From positions 62,001 through 126,000 of the forward strand of contig JAGFNQ010009509.1 of NCBI GenBank assembly GCA_024364735.1: 64,000 nt of DNA. Direction: 5' to 3'. Positions 11,250 to 23,146 of the stretch are shown here, piece by piece (positions within the stretch are counted from its first letter, which is position 1; each line of letters begins with the position of its first letter). Both the position numbers and the translations under genes were made by a program. The notes below the pieces were generated by a model. That model made no database searches and was not told where the DNA came from. It saw only the letters and a list, made by a program, of their open reading frames with translations. The stretch is from Boesenbergia rotunda. Its lineage: Eukaryota; Streptophyta; Magnoliopsida; Zingiberales; Zingiberaceae.

Positions 11250-14114
11250 TGTAATGCCCGCCCTTCTCACACTAGGGCGGGGTTACGCGAACATAATTTT
11301 CGTTTTAGCGGAAGCGTTTGAAACTTGAAACTTGAACATGTAAGCATGAAACCTTTTAAACATCTTAGACATTGAGGAGAGCATGCTAGGTACCTTTACA
11401 TTCTTACTTGCATAATAGAAGCATGCCACATAGCCATTTCTTAAGACAGAGTAGTAAGTATGAGGAAGGATAACATAATACTAAAGTTCTTTAGTAAGTC
11501 TTAACTAAGTACTTAGCATATGAGCGAGAGTGAGCATGAAATATCCATATGAGTCTAAATATCAGCAAGTAGCAACTTAGTAAGTATGTTTCAACATTTA
11601 ACATGCAAAACTCAGCATATGCATAAACTAAACAAAACATGAGTAGATCTTCTTCCACCATGCCACCACCACACACATCTTTGCCCCTCCTGCTGCTCCC
11701 TTTAGTTTAGCCATTCCTTACCCTTTTCTGCACTACAAGGGAAACATGGAAACTATAAGCATATAGCTTAGTAAGATCCCTTTCTACTCACAAAATCATA
11801 CGTTCCATCAAGTAGAGAAAGCATCACGTCATAATAGTGCATAGCATTAAAACACTTACTTAACATAGCATAAGGGAGCATATGTACTTATCATAAGAAG
11901 CATACTTGAACTTAACATAATTCACCTTTATAGCATAATAGTCATATAGTCATTACAAAAATGCGAATGCAAGATGCTCTTTTGAAACCATGCATAGGAT
12001 GAGTACATGCATATGCTTTTCCTAAAATCATACATATAGGTACTTAAACATACATCCATCATCATTTGGGGGATCCCGGCTTGTACCACTTACATACATA
12101 CATAATGCGCGCATCCCTAATTGGCCGAGGTAGCTAGTCTCTAACCTACTAGGGAAACTAGGTCCGTTCATAGTCCGTCGACCTAGGGGCTGCATCCGGA
12201 GCCCACCCGTGGACCTTGCTAGGATCCGGTACAAGCCATACAAAGTAAAATAGCATACATGGATTTTATCATATCATAAGCATAGCACATTCTTGTTTCT
12301 TACTAGGTCCGTTCATAGTCCGTCGACCTAGGGGTTGCATAACACATTCTTATCATATCATAAGCATATCATCATAACCTATCACATCATTGTCATATCA
12401 TGAGCATGGCATGCCTCTTATCTTATCATGAAGAGTGCTCTTAGTCCCGACTTACAGGGAAGCATCTCTTAGGCATTTCATCATACATAAGCCATGCATA
12501 ACATAAGGGTGCTTAAAGAGCTTAACCATAGACAAGTACATCATGATTCTTAGAGCATGAAAAAGCATGGGAGAAGACATGTTATCACCTATACTACTCA
12601 TAGCATATCATGGGCATCCCTGGGCGTGCCTAATTGGGGTTGTAGCTTCCCCCTTAGCCCAAATTCTTATTTAATTAGAAAATTTCAGCATATAAACTCT
12701 AAGTTTAGAGCATGATAAACCATGAAAAATATTACACTAACATCATACATTAAGGTAGGCATCATAGAGGAGACATTAGAAGGCATGTTGGGGTTGTTAC
12801 CCCTTCTTAAGTCCTACTTATCATTCTTTACAGAAAATTCCAGCATACATACCTTAGTTTCCAAGCATGTTAAAATCATGAATAAACATCATATTAACAT
12901 CATTAAGTGCATAGCATGTCATGGAGATCATTCATAAGCATAGTTGGGAAATATTACATGCAACCTCATCATACAATGTAATGTATGTTATAGGGAAGGA
13001 CATTTGCATGCTTATGGGGAGTTTTGGACTTTACAAGTCCAAGAGTCTTATCTTAGCTGAAATTCACATCAACCATATCCTAGGTTTTTTTTTGACAACA
13101 TAATACCATGAATAAGACCATATTTACATCACATATCATTTTATATATCATAGGGAGGGTCATTATCAAGCATACTAGGAGTTTAAACCTCTCTAAGCCC
13201 TAAAAGAGGTTCTTGGCCGAAAATTTCAGCAAGCCTACTCCGGGTTTTTGGGGGCTTAAGGACAAGGAAAGCATCATATTATCATCATCTATTTAGTCAC
13301 ACATCATGAGGAAAAACATATGCAAGTATAGGAGTAGTTTAAACCCTCGCAAGCCCTAAAAACCTTCTTGGCCGAAAACATCAAGAGCTTCATCCTATAT
13401 TTAAACCATTTTAGGCACTCGAAACTATTGTAATGCAGGTGAGGGGATTGCTTACATCCTCTCGCTTGAATCTCCACCAAGAAGTCCTTGAAGAGGAGGA
13501 GAGGAGAGCCCTTCTTGCGCTTCTTTTCCTTAGCCTTGCTTTAGTAGAAGGTAGTCTCTCTATAGGGCCCTCTTGGCAGTTTTTCTTATGGAGGAAACCT
13601 AGGGTTGGAGTTTCAAAAATTTGAGAAGGGGAGGGGAGAGTTTTCGGTTTTGAAGAGGGAAGAGTGAGGAAGAAGAAGAGAGGAAGTTATTCCAACTTCT
13701 CCTTCTCTTATTTATACTTTTCTCATGAAGAGACATGTCTCTTCACTTCCCTAGCTTTAACAAGCATGTTTCTTATTCTCTCAACATGAAACATGGCTTG
13801 GTGTGTTGGTTATGACATGATTAGTGCAACGAGGAGGTTCAAGGTTCAATCCTTGCTTCCTCCTTTCTACCTCTTCTTTTTATCACATTTTGCACTAATC
13901 CATATCAAAGCCCATTAAGCCAAGCCCATCATGAAATTTCATAATAATGATAATGTTTCATGAATTTATAATATTTCATAATAATGATAATGTTTCATGA
14001 ATTTATAATATTTTATAATAATGATAATGTTTCATTAATTCATAATATTTCATAATAATAATAATGTTTCATTAATTCATAATATTTCATATGGGAAAAT
14101 TTTGGGCTGTTACA
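11250..14114 (-). repeat. 5' LTR of element B
   Basis: Same length (2865 bp) as the left LTR, with scattered substitutions and a few compensating indels. TATA-like TATAAATA lies on the minus strand at 13709-13716, and the AT-rich tandem block at 13940-14095. It ends ggctgttaca and is followed by the target duplicate tgaag. Bases 11058-11234 between the gag start and the primer site are the untranslated leader, where I see nothing further. Confidence 0.95.
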
Positions 14115-14499
14115 TGAAGTATCTATAAAGGATCAAGCATGTGGTAGAAATTAAGTTACCTATAACCCTAACCTTAAGCACCATGTTTTATGTTATATGT
14201 CATGATTGGATACCATGCTTAATAGGGTTTATTTATGAATGACTTATGTCCTATGCCATGTACTTGAAGGGTAGGTAGTATATTTATGATAGTCCAACCC
14301 ATGCATGCTTGAGATAGATATCATGCTTATGTAGGAAATGCAATGTTTACCTTATGTATCATGATTATGCAAGTTTTATGGATTAGGATAAATGTCTATG
14401 CAAACATGTCATGTTCAATGAACATAATGCAATGTTTACCTTATATGCCATGATCATGCAAGCTTTAGGAATAAGAATGATGTTTATGTAAGTAGGTCA

Positions 14500-14850
14500 T
14501 GTTCTTATGAACGAAGATGCATGTTATGTTTATGAATGAAGATGCATATTATGTTTATGAATGAAAGTGCATGTTATGTTTTATGAATAAAGATGCATGC
14601 CATGTTTATGAATAACGGCACGGTCGATGGTCGACGGTACGACGGTTTTGAGAACCGGTAAATGGGCTGGTAAATGGGTCGATAGACGGGCCGGGTCGTT
14701 ACGCATGCCATGTCCTATGAATGAAAAATGCATGCCATGTTCTATGAATGAAAATGCATGCCATGTTTATGAATGAAAAATGCATGCCATGTTTTATGAA
14801 CGAAGATGTATGCCATGTCTTATGAATGATGAAGCATGTAAAGTATTTTA
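14500..14850. repeat. short tandem repeats in LTR A
   Basis: Degenerate units of about 26-30 bp built from 'tatgaatgaaaatgcatgcc' variants. A GC-richer interruption lies at 14610-14700. Confidence 0.7.
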
Positions 14851-15369
14851 CTTTATAAATGGGCTTGTACCGGACCGAAGTATGGGTCAAAGGGATGGGC
14901 ACCTTAAGAACGCCCCGGTTCTGGACTATCGACTATGCTGTCCACGGTTCTGGCACTACCGAAGCTGTGCAACAGGGATGGACACCTTAAGAACACCCCG
15001 GTTCTGGGACTACCGACTATGCTATCCTTACCCTAGTAGGTCGGGGCTCGCTACCTCATATTTACTTAGGGATGCGCGCTTATGATGTATGTATGTGGTA
15101 CAAGCCGGGGACCCCCAATGATGCTATGATTATGTTTAAGTATTTAAAAGTATGATTTTAAAAGTTAAGCATCCTTATGTATATGCATTAGACTCATGCA
15201 TTCATTCATGTTATGCATTATGCCATGATAGTAATGTCTTCTACTGATGTCTCATGTCAAGAAATATGCATGATAGTAAACGATTTATGCTTATGGTTAT
15301 GTTAAGAAGATGCCCATATGATATGATAGAAAGCATGCCTATGTTTATGCCATACAGGTTAGTTCATGC

Positions 15370-15720
15370 TTTATGTTTATGTTTATGCCATGTATCATGC
15401 ATGTTAAGAATGTTTCTTTATGTTTATGTTTATGCCATGTATCATGCATGTTAAGAATGTTTCTTTATGTTTATGTTTATGCCATGTATCATGCATGTTA
15501 AGAATGTTTCTTTATGTTTATGTTTATGCCATGTATCATGCATGTTAAGAATGTTTCCTTATGTTTATGTTTATGCCATGTATCATGTCATGTTAAGAAT
15601 GTTTACTTATGTTTATGTATCATGCCATGTTAAGAATGTTTATTTATGTTTATGTTTATGTCATGTATTAGGCCATGTTAAGTTGAATTATGTTTATGTC
15701 TATGTCAGGTATTATGCTAT
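15370..15720. repeat. 47-bp tandem repeat in LTR A
   Basis: About five to seven copies with a period of 47 bp, measured between successive 'gccatgtatc' at 15387, 15434 and 15481. Later copies decay. Each copy holds 'catgttaagaatgtttc' and 'tatgtttatgttt'. Confidence 0.9.
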
Positions 15721-16308
15721 GCTAAGTTGAATTATGTTCATGTTTATGCCATGTAAATTTTAATTATGTTCATGTTATGTCATGTATCATGCCACGTAAG
15801 TTTATTTATATTTATGTTCAAGCATAAAGTTATGTTTATGTTTCATGTGCTTATGATTAAGTGATGAATGATTTTAGTGAGTAGGAAAGAGTCTTACTAA
15901 GCCGATGTGCTTATAGTCTTATGTTCCTTATACCGCAGATCACGCAAGAGGACAATAGGGAAGCAGCAGGAGGACAAGAATGTGTGTGTGTGGTAGTGAC
16001 TTGGCCACGAAAATAATATGTTTACCAGTCTTATGCTAGAACCTTATGTTTGCTACTTATGTGTTTGAATAATGGTTTATGTGACTCTATGACATGATGT
16101 TAAGCAGGACATGATATGATGCAAACTATGAAGTTAATATGCCAAGTACCCATGTCATTATGTTAGGAAATGGTAGTAGGGCATATATGTGTAAGTCTTA
16201 AAGTTATTCCGCTGCCTTATGATGTCTACATGCCCTAAGTATGTTAACGTAACGCCGCTTTACGAAAAAAAAAGCGGGCGTTACATATATCTAGTGAAAT
16301 CATCAATG

Positions 16309-18606
16309 TGTTAGTGATATGAGAGAAGTGTCCTAAGGCAATCGCCTTATGATTGTAAACATTTATTTTAATAAATGATAATTCACTATTTGAGTATACA
16401 TGTTTGTGTATTTGATTGGGATCTTAAACTCATCTACTGAATGTCCGCAATACAACTCACAGCATAAGAGAATTTGTGATGGGATCACAACTAGTGATTA
16501 TCTCTAAATGTGCAAATGTGAAGTATTGAAAATATCCCTAGTCGATGAATTGATAAAAACGGACACTATCAATTCTGTTGAGACTAGCATGGGTTATTCT
16601 CTAATCAGCTGATTCTCACTGGCTGGTGACATTGGGATGTCCGGAGATAAACATGGATGCTAGTTAAGGGAACTAGTTCATTGGAGTGACTAGCTGTTAG
16701 ACTTCATATGGTTATCTATATAGATATGTCAATGAAGTTCTTACTTCTTACTGCAGCTTAAGTGCGATGTTCCTTTGACTTGCGGTGTTCAAGTCATCTT
16801 GGTCATGGAGACTTATACTTTAACATCTTAAGCAAGCATCTCCAAGGAGGTGTGGACCCAGGATGATTGGGTATAAGCCGAAGTGCCCGAAGATGTTTGA
16901 ACAGCCTACAAAGGATTCACCACTCCTTGCGAGGAGATGTATACCCAGGCCTATCGTCGGATTGTTACTCAAAACCTCTGGCCAGAGTATATCATGTTTA
17001 GAGTGCGAGTCTCTTAAATACATGAGAGTAATTAGAAATCCAAAGGACGAGAAAGACACTACTTGGGCTAGGTGTGACGTAGTCAGTCTAGTGGGGACTG
17101 ACACAAACAGACCATGTCCTGAACCAAGTGGGTATAAGTTGGTGAAGGGAATGGGGCACAATTCATTAGAGTTGCTGAAGGGTTTCAGAATTACTTCTGA
17201 GGTCAACTGTTGATCTTTCGATTAATTGGGGGTCATGATGTACTACTAGGTGCCACTCATGATCGTTCTATAATTAGTTAATTATAGACGACCAACATAA
17301 ATCGAAAGCCTATTTAGTCACACGCACTACGAGTAATCCGAGGGATTTAAAACGAGTTGAAAACTGGATTTTCCAATCAGGAGAAATAAGTCGAATCTGA
17401 GTTAATCAGAGGCGCAACGGAAACTTAAAATGGCTAAGTCTTTTGAAGGTTTATTGGGCGAATTAAATGAGTTTAATTCGCGATCGGTTCGGCTCGGTTT
17501 GACCGGCCAAAGAGGGTGCCAAATCCCTTGGGTTGGCCGGCCACAAGAAGGGGAAGAAACCAATTTAATTGGTTTAATTAATAAAATAAATCTAGCGCGA
17601 TTTGTTTTATAAATTATGGATAAATAAATTTGTATAAAGAAATTTATATAAATAAATTTATTCTTTTTTATGGAAATTAAAATGATCCATGAAATGGTTT
17701 ATTTTAATTTTATAAAATCAATTATAAATTGATTTTTCCATAATAAGAAAGTTTATAAATTTCTTATAAAATTTATTCCATAATTAAAGAGAGATGAATT
17801 AGTTTTATTATAATGTTAGTTATAATAAAACTAGGCATAACGGAATAAGTCATAAGAAACTTTATAAGATAAATTTCTTATGATAACTAATTCCGTTAAA
17901 TCCGTTATAAGAGAGACTTGGCAAGGGAGAGGTTACTATATAAAGGAATCAAAGGCAAGCCCTTAATTCTAATCGATATAGAGCCATCAAGAGATTAACT
18001 CTCTCCCTCTCTCTCTTATTCTCTTCCCTTCCTTTCTCCTTCCCACCTAGGGTCGGCGCCCCTTTGGGCATCCTAGGGCCGGCGCCCTTCCTTGAGAGCT
18101 AGGGCCGGCGCTCTATCCAATCCAAGTGATTGCCGTGAGCCATCAATACGAAGGAGAAGCCAACCAAGAAGAAGAAGAAGCGGATCACGTCTCCTTCCTT
18201 CCCGGAATTTGGATTCCGATTCTTGTTGGTTAGTTTCCTATCTTTTCTTTCTTGATCTTCTAGTTGTGTCTTCGGAGAATCTAGTAGTTCTCGTCGGCAC
18301 AAAACTCGTGGCTTTGCGAAGTCATCCCGAAGAGAACTCGGCGTGGACGCGAATAGAGGCGGAGCTTCCAAGGGACGCTACGGTTGGATCTCGTCCCTTA
18401 CTTCGAGTTACGAGAGGTACTTAGTAAATTAGTTTACTTTTCCACAAACTTTTAATTTATGATTATGTCAACACATCATAAGGTTTCATGCTAGATATGT
18501 GGTTAAAATAATTTAGAAAATTATTTTATGCTAATTCTTCCGTTGCACGTAAAAATTTAAAATTTTACGAACCCGTATCCTTGTCGACATGCACCCGGTC
18601 CCAACA
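16309..18606 (+). mobile_element. solo copia LTR D1 inside J integrase
   Basis: A 2298-bp LTR from tgttagtgatatgag to cggtcccaaca, with exact duplications caatg at 16304-16308 and 18607-18611. It is the same family as D2 (40204-42722). No internal region is present. TATATAAA lies at 17937-17944. Small ORFs (16863-17213, 18092-18424) are shared with D2 only in broken form and have no domain. Confidence 0.93.
17937..17944 (+). promoter_or_regulatory. putative TATA box of LTR D1
   Basis: TATATAAA followed by GGA, conserved at 42073-42080 in D2 in matching context (ACTATATAAAGGA). Both lie about 600-700 bp before the LTR end. Confidence 0.65.
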
Positions 18607-18611
18607 CAATG

Positions 18612-19288
18612 ATCACAAAGCAATATCTACTTCCATTCAATGATATGATAGCACTACAATCAAATAGATCCATGTGAAGTAAATCTAATGTAGTAGAAGT
18701 ACTTACAGCGCTTTTACCTTTATGTGCAGATTTTGTTTGCTTACCCATTTGACATGCATCACAAAGTTTATCTTTCGCATACTTGATGCTTGGTAAGCCA
18801 CGAACCAATCCCTTGTTGGCCAACTTTCGGATGTTCTTCATGTTCACATGTGCTAGCCTCCGGTGCCAAAGGGTGGACTCTTTTTCTTTTGACATGAAAC
18901 ACTTAGCAGAAACATTAGTAGCACTTTTAAATGAGACTTGATAAATATTGTCTATTCTTGTTCCTACTAGTACCGTGTCCAAGGTATCATGTTGTCTAAC
19001 TAGACATTGACTTGGTTGGAAATCAATTGTGTAACCCGTGTCACACAATTAACTCACACTTAGGAGATTAAATTTCATCCCCTTGACTAGAAGGACATTT
19101 GAAATTCTAAGACATTTGGATATTTGAATGTCTCCTATTCCTATGACCTTAAGGCTACCATTGTTACCAAATGAAACATTACCTCTACTTTTCTTGTGAA
19201 GTGTGGTAAACAATGATCTATCCCCGATCATGTGTTTGGAGCATCCATTATCAACGAACCAAGTTGATAGATGCTCCCCCTCAATCAT
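18612..19288 (-). pseudogene. pol: J protease, GAG-pre-integrase and start of integrase
   Basis: The protease segment (19049-19288) has WFVDNGCSKHM, so the usual catalytic DSG reads DNG. After an in-frame TAA at 19046-19048 the frame continues with LCDTGY. The GAG-pre-integrase domain (LWHRRLAHVN, then C-x2-C in CDACQMGKQ) and the integrase opening LDLLHMDLFD with the first catalytic Asp follow. The frame ends in RYCFVII at the D1 insertion and resumes in 16286-16308. Upstream of the protease, 19289-19369 has further stops. Clearly inactive. Confidence 0.88.
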
Positions 19289-19369
19289 AACCTACACAAT
19301 TCAAAAAATAGAAGTTTTAGGTACCCAAACCTTGGGACCTAAAGCATCAACTAAACAAGACTTAGGCAC

Positions 19370-21006
19370 TCATGCCTTGACAACTTTCTTTTGACCCTTG
19401 GGTGTCCTAGATTGTCTCATATCAGTCCTAGACATCAAGGACACGAATGAAGGTTCTTTGGGTTGGTAACCAATACCGACCCTATTGTAGACTGCCCTTT
19501 GGGCATTCAAGATCATATCTAGGGTCTTAGAGCTAGTTGAGAATTTTCCAAGAATATTCTTGAGTCTCTCAACTTCACTCTTTAATGATTGGTTTTCTTC
19601 TACTAGTAACTCATCATGCAAGTCATCTACTTCCTCAACCCTAGAGGATTTCAAGTTTTCAACTTCAAGTTTCAATGATTTAATTTCATCTTCTAACAAT
19701 TCAACATGCAAATCATCAATGTTATCATCTCTAGATAATTTCAATTGATCAATTTCTAATTGCAATGCTTTAACCTTATTTTTTGACTTCTTAAGCATAC
19801 TAGTTAAACATGCAATTGCTCTATAACACTTTTCAAGCTCGGGAGAAGTTACCTCTTCATCATCCGAAGATGATGAAGCCGCGTTTGATGAGTTGGAAGA
19901 TTCATCACTGCTCTCTTGATCTCCCAATGCCATGAGTGCCACATGCCTTGTGCTCTTCTCCTCCTTCTCTTCATCGGATGAGCTTGAGGATGACTCATCC
20001 CAAGTGACCTTCAAGGCCTTCTTCTTCTTCTTGAATTTTTCTTCTTTCTTTTGGATTTCTCCTCCTTCTTCTTTAGTTTTGGACATTCATTCTTGAAATG
20101 CCCTTTCCTACCACACTCAAAGCAAGAGGCATTTGTCTTATCAAGTTTAGCTTCACTAGAGTTACCTCTACTCTTGAAGCGTCGACCCCTTCTCATCATC
20201 CTTCGCACAAAGTTCGCCATCTCGGAGGAAGAAGAGCCACTGCCATCTTCCTCGGAATCGGACTCGGATTCAGAAGAGGATGAAGATGAAGAGACCTCCT
20301 TCTGCTTCTTCTCCTCCTTCTTCTTCTTGTTGGATCGGTCCCCTGCAACTAAGGCAATCCCCTTCTCCTTGGGGCCTTTGTTAGCCATTTCATGCAATTC
20401 CATCTCACAAAATAAATCATCTAACTTTACAATGGATAAATCCTTGGAGACTTTGTAGGCATCCACCATGGATGACCACAAAGCATTCCTTGGAAATGCT
20501 TTTAGTACATACCTCACAAGGTCGCGATTCTCGACCTTTTCATCAATCGAATGAAGCCCATTGAGGACTTCCTTGAACCGGCTATGAAGCTTACTTACCG
20601 ATTCATTCTCCTTCATGGAGAGATTTTGGAGTTGGTTGAGGAACAAATCCCTCTTTACGATTCTTGAGTCTCGAGTGCCCTCGTGAAGTTCAATGAGTTT
20701 GTTCCACAAGTCCTTTGCACTTGTGAAAGGACCAACCTTGATAAGTTGGTCTTTGTTCATGCCGCATTGTAGAGTGACAACCGCCTTCGCGTCGGCTTCA
20801 CTCTTCCGAGTTTGTTCGGCAGCCCACCGCCATGATTCGAGTTCTTTGCCTTCATCATCCTATGGAGGGGTGAATCCCTCCTTCACCGCGAACCAAGTAT
20901 TGATGTCCATCTTCAAGTAATATTCCATCTTTGATCTCCAATATTGAAAATCAGCGCCATCAAAGAAAGGAGGTCGGGTGGTGGAAAAGCCTTCTCTCAA
21001 CGCCAT
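19370..21006 (-). pseudogene. gag: J gag (copia UBN2-type) with stop and frameshift
   Basis: The frame opens with an ATG at 21006, meets a stop at 20860-20862, and runs on in register to 20011. It contains the UBN2-type gag domain (LWNKLIELHEGT, then NRDLVRYVLKAFPRN) and a zinc knuckle CFECGRKGHFKNEC. A lysine-rich tract follows, where the frame shifts near 20050-20080. The second frame (19370-20086) has a serine/acid-rich stretch and a heptad-like segment (LQLEIDQLKLSRDD...LKLEVENLKSS) that looks like a coiled coil, and ends at a TGA where the copia family usually has Trp. SIRE/Maximus-like layout. Confidence 0.85.
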
Positions 21007-21050
21007 CTTGTTGATAACTCTCGGATGTTAAGCCGTGAACAGAGCCCCAA

Positions 21051-21062
21051 GCTCTGATATCA
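21051..21062 (-). other. primer binding site of J
   Basis: Minus strand TGATATCAGAGC, one mismatch from the initiator Met site TGGTATCAGAGC, two bases inside the LTR end. Confidence 0.85.
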
Positions 21063-22094
21063 CTTGTTGGAACCCGGATGGCTAGAGAGGGGGGGGGGTG
21101 AATATAGCCAATCACTTAGACCTTTGGCACAAATCGAATTTCTGAACTCAAACTTATCAGTAGCACAGCGGAAGAAATAATCACAGAGTAAGCAGAAAAT
21201 AGAAAATGAAAGCAAAGTAGACACACTAGCAAGATCGCTAACAAGGAAGGTTTACAAGGTTCGGGGATAACTTGCCCCTACTCCTTGGCGTGCCCTTAAG
21301 GTGGGCGATCCCTTTATCGTCGGCAGATCAAGCCCCGGTTATCACCGGATAGAAAGCAACCTCCTTCTCGGTGGAGAAACCTCTCCATAGCGTTTCAATC
21401 ACAGATTTAAGTTTAAGCACAAAGAAACAACAAGAAGGATCTTACTCAAACACTTAGCAAGGACAAGAACACAGCAAGCTTTCCTGAGCTCCACCCAGCG
21501 GTGATCTCACGCAAGAAATCCTTCCTCGTGTCTTCCCGCTATCGGACTCCAAGCCTCTTGTTCTCTCCTTCAAGCGCTCAAGTAATGGATGATTGCTTCT
21601 CGATTGCAGTAGCTTGCTCAAGGTGATGAAAACTTCAGAACGCACAAGCTAGATGTGGAGAACACACAGGCGCAGCAAGAACTTAGTTCGCAAAGACTAG
21701 AACACAACCTCTGCTTCAATGAACCCTTCTTCCACCCTTTTGTTTCTCCACTCAGCACCAGGTGACAACATCTCCTGCAGCCTCCAGCTGCTTCCTTGCC
21801 AACGCCAGCTACCATTGAGCCCTTCCTGGACTTCCTGAGCTCCCCTCAGCCAAGCTCCAATCAGCAGCTCCAGTCTGCAGCTCCGGCCGTTGCAACCTGA
21901 GATGGAAAACGGACAAACCTGCTCCAAGGAAAGCCTCCATTGACTTCTCCTTGAGTGTTTGAATCCTCCCCTGTCACCTGCAGCTTAATCAGAGTGTTAG
22001 AGCAGCATATCACACAGTAAATCAAGTATCGATGTAAGCAGCAGAGAATCGGATACGGTCAGGCACGATCAGAGCATCTGACAGTTCAATTTGA

Positions 22095-22650
22095 ATTAAG
22101 GTGATCGGTCACCGGACCGATCAGAGAGCCTCCTGATCGGTCACCAGACCAATCAGGCTGGGTCCAGACCGATCAGGCTCCGTCCTGATCGGTCCCCAAC
22201 GCTTGATTAGAAATCACGATTTCTTTGGGCTCTCCTGGATCGATCACCAGACCGATCCCAGGTTGTGGATCGATCACCTGACCGATCACTGGACCGATCA
22301 GGAAACCTTCTAATCGGTCACCAGACCGATCAGACTAGGTCCAGACCGATCAGGCTCCGTCTTGATCGATCATAGAGAGGAACCTGCGATGCTGGATCGT
22401 TCTCCAGAACGATTTGCACAGTGATCCTGATCGGTCACCAGACCGATCAGGAGCAGTTCAGCAAGGGAACTCAACCTCACTGTTTGCTCCCTGATCGGTC
22501 ACCAGACCGATCAGGAGCCAAGCAGTGGATGAAATGCATACTCCCTGATCGGTCACCAGACTGATCAGTCATCGCTAGATCGGTCACCAGACCGATCCAC
22601 GAAGGAGCATCGTGCCAACTCTCTGATCGGTCACCAGACCGATCCAGGGG
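22095..22650. repeat. array of GATCGGTC/GACCGATC inverted repeats
   Basis: About ten copies of an inverted repeat with arms CTGATCGGTC and GACCGATCAG around a 4-base ACCA loop. Several are perfect (near 22427-22450 and 22491-22514); others have one or two changes. The array lies in the J LTR, in the U3 on its coding strand. Confidence 0.92.
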
Positions 22651-22654
22651 CTCT

Positions 22655-23085
22655 AACCTAGCCCTCCAAGCTAGGGTTTCATCCACCTTAGCCCTCCACG
22701 CTAAGGATTTTTCACCTAACCCTCCAAGTTGGGAATTTGCACCTAACCCTCCAAGCTAGGACTTTTCACCTAGCCCTCAAAGCTAGGACTTTTCACCCAA
22801 CTCTTCCGAATTAGGACTTTCCAAACCTAGCTCTCCAAGCTAGGACCTGACCCTCCAAGCCAGGACTTTTTCACCTAATTTCCCAAGATGGGAATTTGCA
22901 CCTAACCCTCCAAGTTAGGACTTTTCACCTAGCCCTCCAAGCTAGGACTTTTCACCCACCTCTTCCGAATTAGGACTTTTCACACACCTAGCCCTCCAAG
23001 CTAGGATTTTCAACACCTAACCCTCCAGGTTAGGATTTTCCAACACCTAGCCCTCCATGCTAGGATTTTTCATACCATGCCTGAT
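22655..23085. repeat. array of CCTAGC...GCTAGG short hairpins
   Basis: About a dozen units of 25-30 bp in the form CCTAGC-CCTCCAA-GCTAGG plus 'acttttca'. Several units read CCTAAC...GTTAGG, so both arms changed together. Confidence 0.9.
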
Positions 23086-23146
23086 CCCCGATCAGGACTT
23101 AATCATAATTAATAATCATCCACCTAAACTAAAATCGATGTCAACA

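Larger units (their letters stand above)
800..14114 (-). mobile_element. Ty3/gypsy chromovirus B (Tekay/Del type), complete
   Basis: A complete element with two 2865-bp LTRs (800-3664 and 11250-14114). The flanking 5-bp duplication is tgaag at 795-799 and 14115-14119. The coding strand is minus: primer site at 11235-11246, gag-protease at 9403-11057, RT-RNase H-integrase-chromodomain at 3700-6459. The C-terminal chromodomain and long LTRs fit the Tekay/Del clade. Two lesions break the polyprotein: solo LTR C (6645-9402) between protease and RT, and a 1-nt frameshift near 6470. Its target was an older LTR, A. The two LTRs differ by scattered substitutions, so insertion is fairly recent but not brand new. 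Confidence 0.93.
14115..16285 (+). mobile_element. Tekay-like LTR A, right part
   Basis: Continuation of the LTR cut by B. It ends gcgggcgttaca, the terminus expected of the B/C LTR group in plus orientation. Near 15930-16000 it has a block (cgcagatcacgcaag then agcagcaggaggacaag then gtgtgtgtg) whose reverse complement matches the region near 1195-1290 of B. The next 23 bases belong to the copia integrase of J, so A inserted there. The ORFs at 15254-15730 are translated tandem repeats, not genes. Confidence 0.75.
16286..23146 (-). mobile_element. Ty1/copia element J, 5' part (interrupted)
   Basis: Minus-strand copia element. Its 5' LTR is 21065-23146, primer site 21051-21062, gag 20011-21006, then protease and the start of integrase down to 16286. 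The integrase frame is cut twice: by solo LTR D1 at 16309-18606 and by LTR A ending at 16285. The 23 bases 16286-16308 continue the integrase motif after D1, which shows that both insertions hit one element. RT and RNase H must lie left of the window. J itself sits in the non-coding region of G, whose sequence resumes at 23147. Confidence 0.85.
21065..23146 (-). repeat. 5' LTR of J with two inverted-repeat arrays
   Basis: Begins tgttggaaccc and ends gatgtcaaca on the plus strand (2082 bp). The right edge is placed where sequence homologous to the 3' non-coding part of E resumes (compare 23150-23230 with the reverse complement of 39720-39780). The inner edge carries a G run followed by tgaatat, a U5-end feature shared with LTRs of E, F, G and H. 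The U3 part holds two arrays described separately. Confidence 0.8.

Noticed and set aside
15370..15720. CRISPR-like regular repeats
   Set aside because: The 47-bp units are contiguous with no unique spacers and lie in a plant LTR; simple tandem repeat.
16820..17213. Overlapping ORFs on both strands in LTR D1
   Set aside because: The homologous region of D2 is frame-broken (40638-41095); no known domain.
22095..23085. CRISPR-like or attachment-site array
   Set aside because: Repeats are palindromic and irregularly spaced within a copia LTR; no spacer structure and no associated genes.
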